A DNA stretch of 64,000 nt from Cliona cf. orientalis. Its lineage: Eukaryota; Porifera; Demospongiae; Clionaida; Clionaidae. The position numbers and the translations under genes are program-made. Within the stretch, counting starts at the first letter, position 1, and each line of letters opens with the position of its first letter. The stretch is from contig OZ005692.1 in the NCBI GenBank assembly GCA_963930775.1, positions 10,149,029 to 10,213,028 of the forward strand, written 5' to 3'. Below, one piece after another: positions 63,843 through 64,000 of the stretch. The notes below the pieces were generated by a model that saw only the letters and a program-made list of their open reading frames with translations, had not been told where the DNA came from and made no database searches.

Positions 63843-64000
63843 ATATTGTCTGTGTGTGCATGCGTGCATGCGTGCCTATGAGCAGGAGATGCATTCGATC
63901 AAAGATTTTCTTTCTTTGGTACATTGCTGGACCTGGGACTTTTTAACAGACAGCTATGATCCCAGTAGCGACTAATTAAGATTATAGTCGTACATGTAGG
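63843..64000 (+). other. Right edge, no gene content seen
   Basis: Contains a short TGCATGCGTG repeat and an AG followed by about 90 bp of open frame (63895 on), whose translation does not resemble exon 13 of the other copies. Exon 13 of R7 must lie further right. Confidence 0.5.

Noticed and set aside
63890-63993. Possible exon 13 of R7 after AG at 63893-63894
   Set aside because: The translation has none of the helix 5 features and ends in a stop; it does not align with exon 13 of R1 to R6.

Overview
This is a 64-kb stretch of an AT-rich, intron-dense metazoan genome. It is dominated by one head-to-tail tandem array of seven class C G-protein-coupled receptor genes of the GABA-B (metabotropic GABA-like) type, all on the + strand. 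Large tandem expansions of such receptors, the AT-rich introns full of small inverted-repeat elements and the transposon types present fit a demosponge best. The species is an inference: there is no rRNA or other marker in the window.

Layout: 1-1390 holds no gene I can support. 1391-5623 is a probable DNA transposon carrying a minus-strand, two-exon gene for a 1000-residue DDE-like protein. Receptors R1 to R7 then occupy 5764-13054, 13594-21852, 22080-32173, 32352-38326, 38707-47467, 47637-56312 and 56712 to beyond the right edge. Spacers between stop and next start are only about 170-540 bp. R1, R2, R4, R5 and R6 are complete with 15 coding exons each. R7 is cut by the window end after exon 12. 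R3 has a 3.5-kb KDZ-like DNA transposon inserted inside its exon 12 (transmembrane helix 4), with an 8-bp target duplication.

All seven genes share the same exon boundaries and intron phases (0 for the first six introns, then 1,1,2, then 0). Each protein has a signal peptide, a bilobed Venus-flytrap ligand-binding domain (exons 1-6), a short cysteine-bearing linker (exons 7-8) that is not the nine-cysteine domain of glutamate or taste receptors, seven membrane helices (exons 9-13), and a cytoplasmic coiled coil (exons 14-15) like the one that pairs GABA-B subunits. Pocket loops and tails differ between copies, so the array probably encodes receptors of differing ligand choice and pairing.

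The most striking signals are: a ~99-bp patch of exon 6 that is nearly identical at DNA level, silent sites included, in all seven genes while its flanks have diverged; the transposon-split exon of R3, where the transposon end supplies a possible in-frame splice acceptor; a set of unrelated small inverted-repeat elements sharing the end TACCGTA; pyrimidine microsatellites placed just before splice acceptors; recurrent NRF1-like GCGCATGCGC boxes in the gene spacers; and several GC-AG introns.
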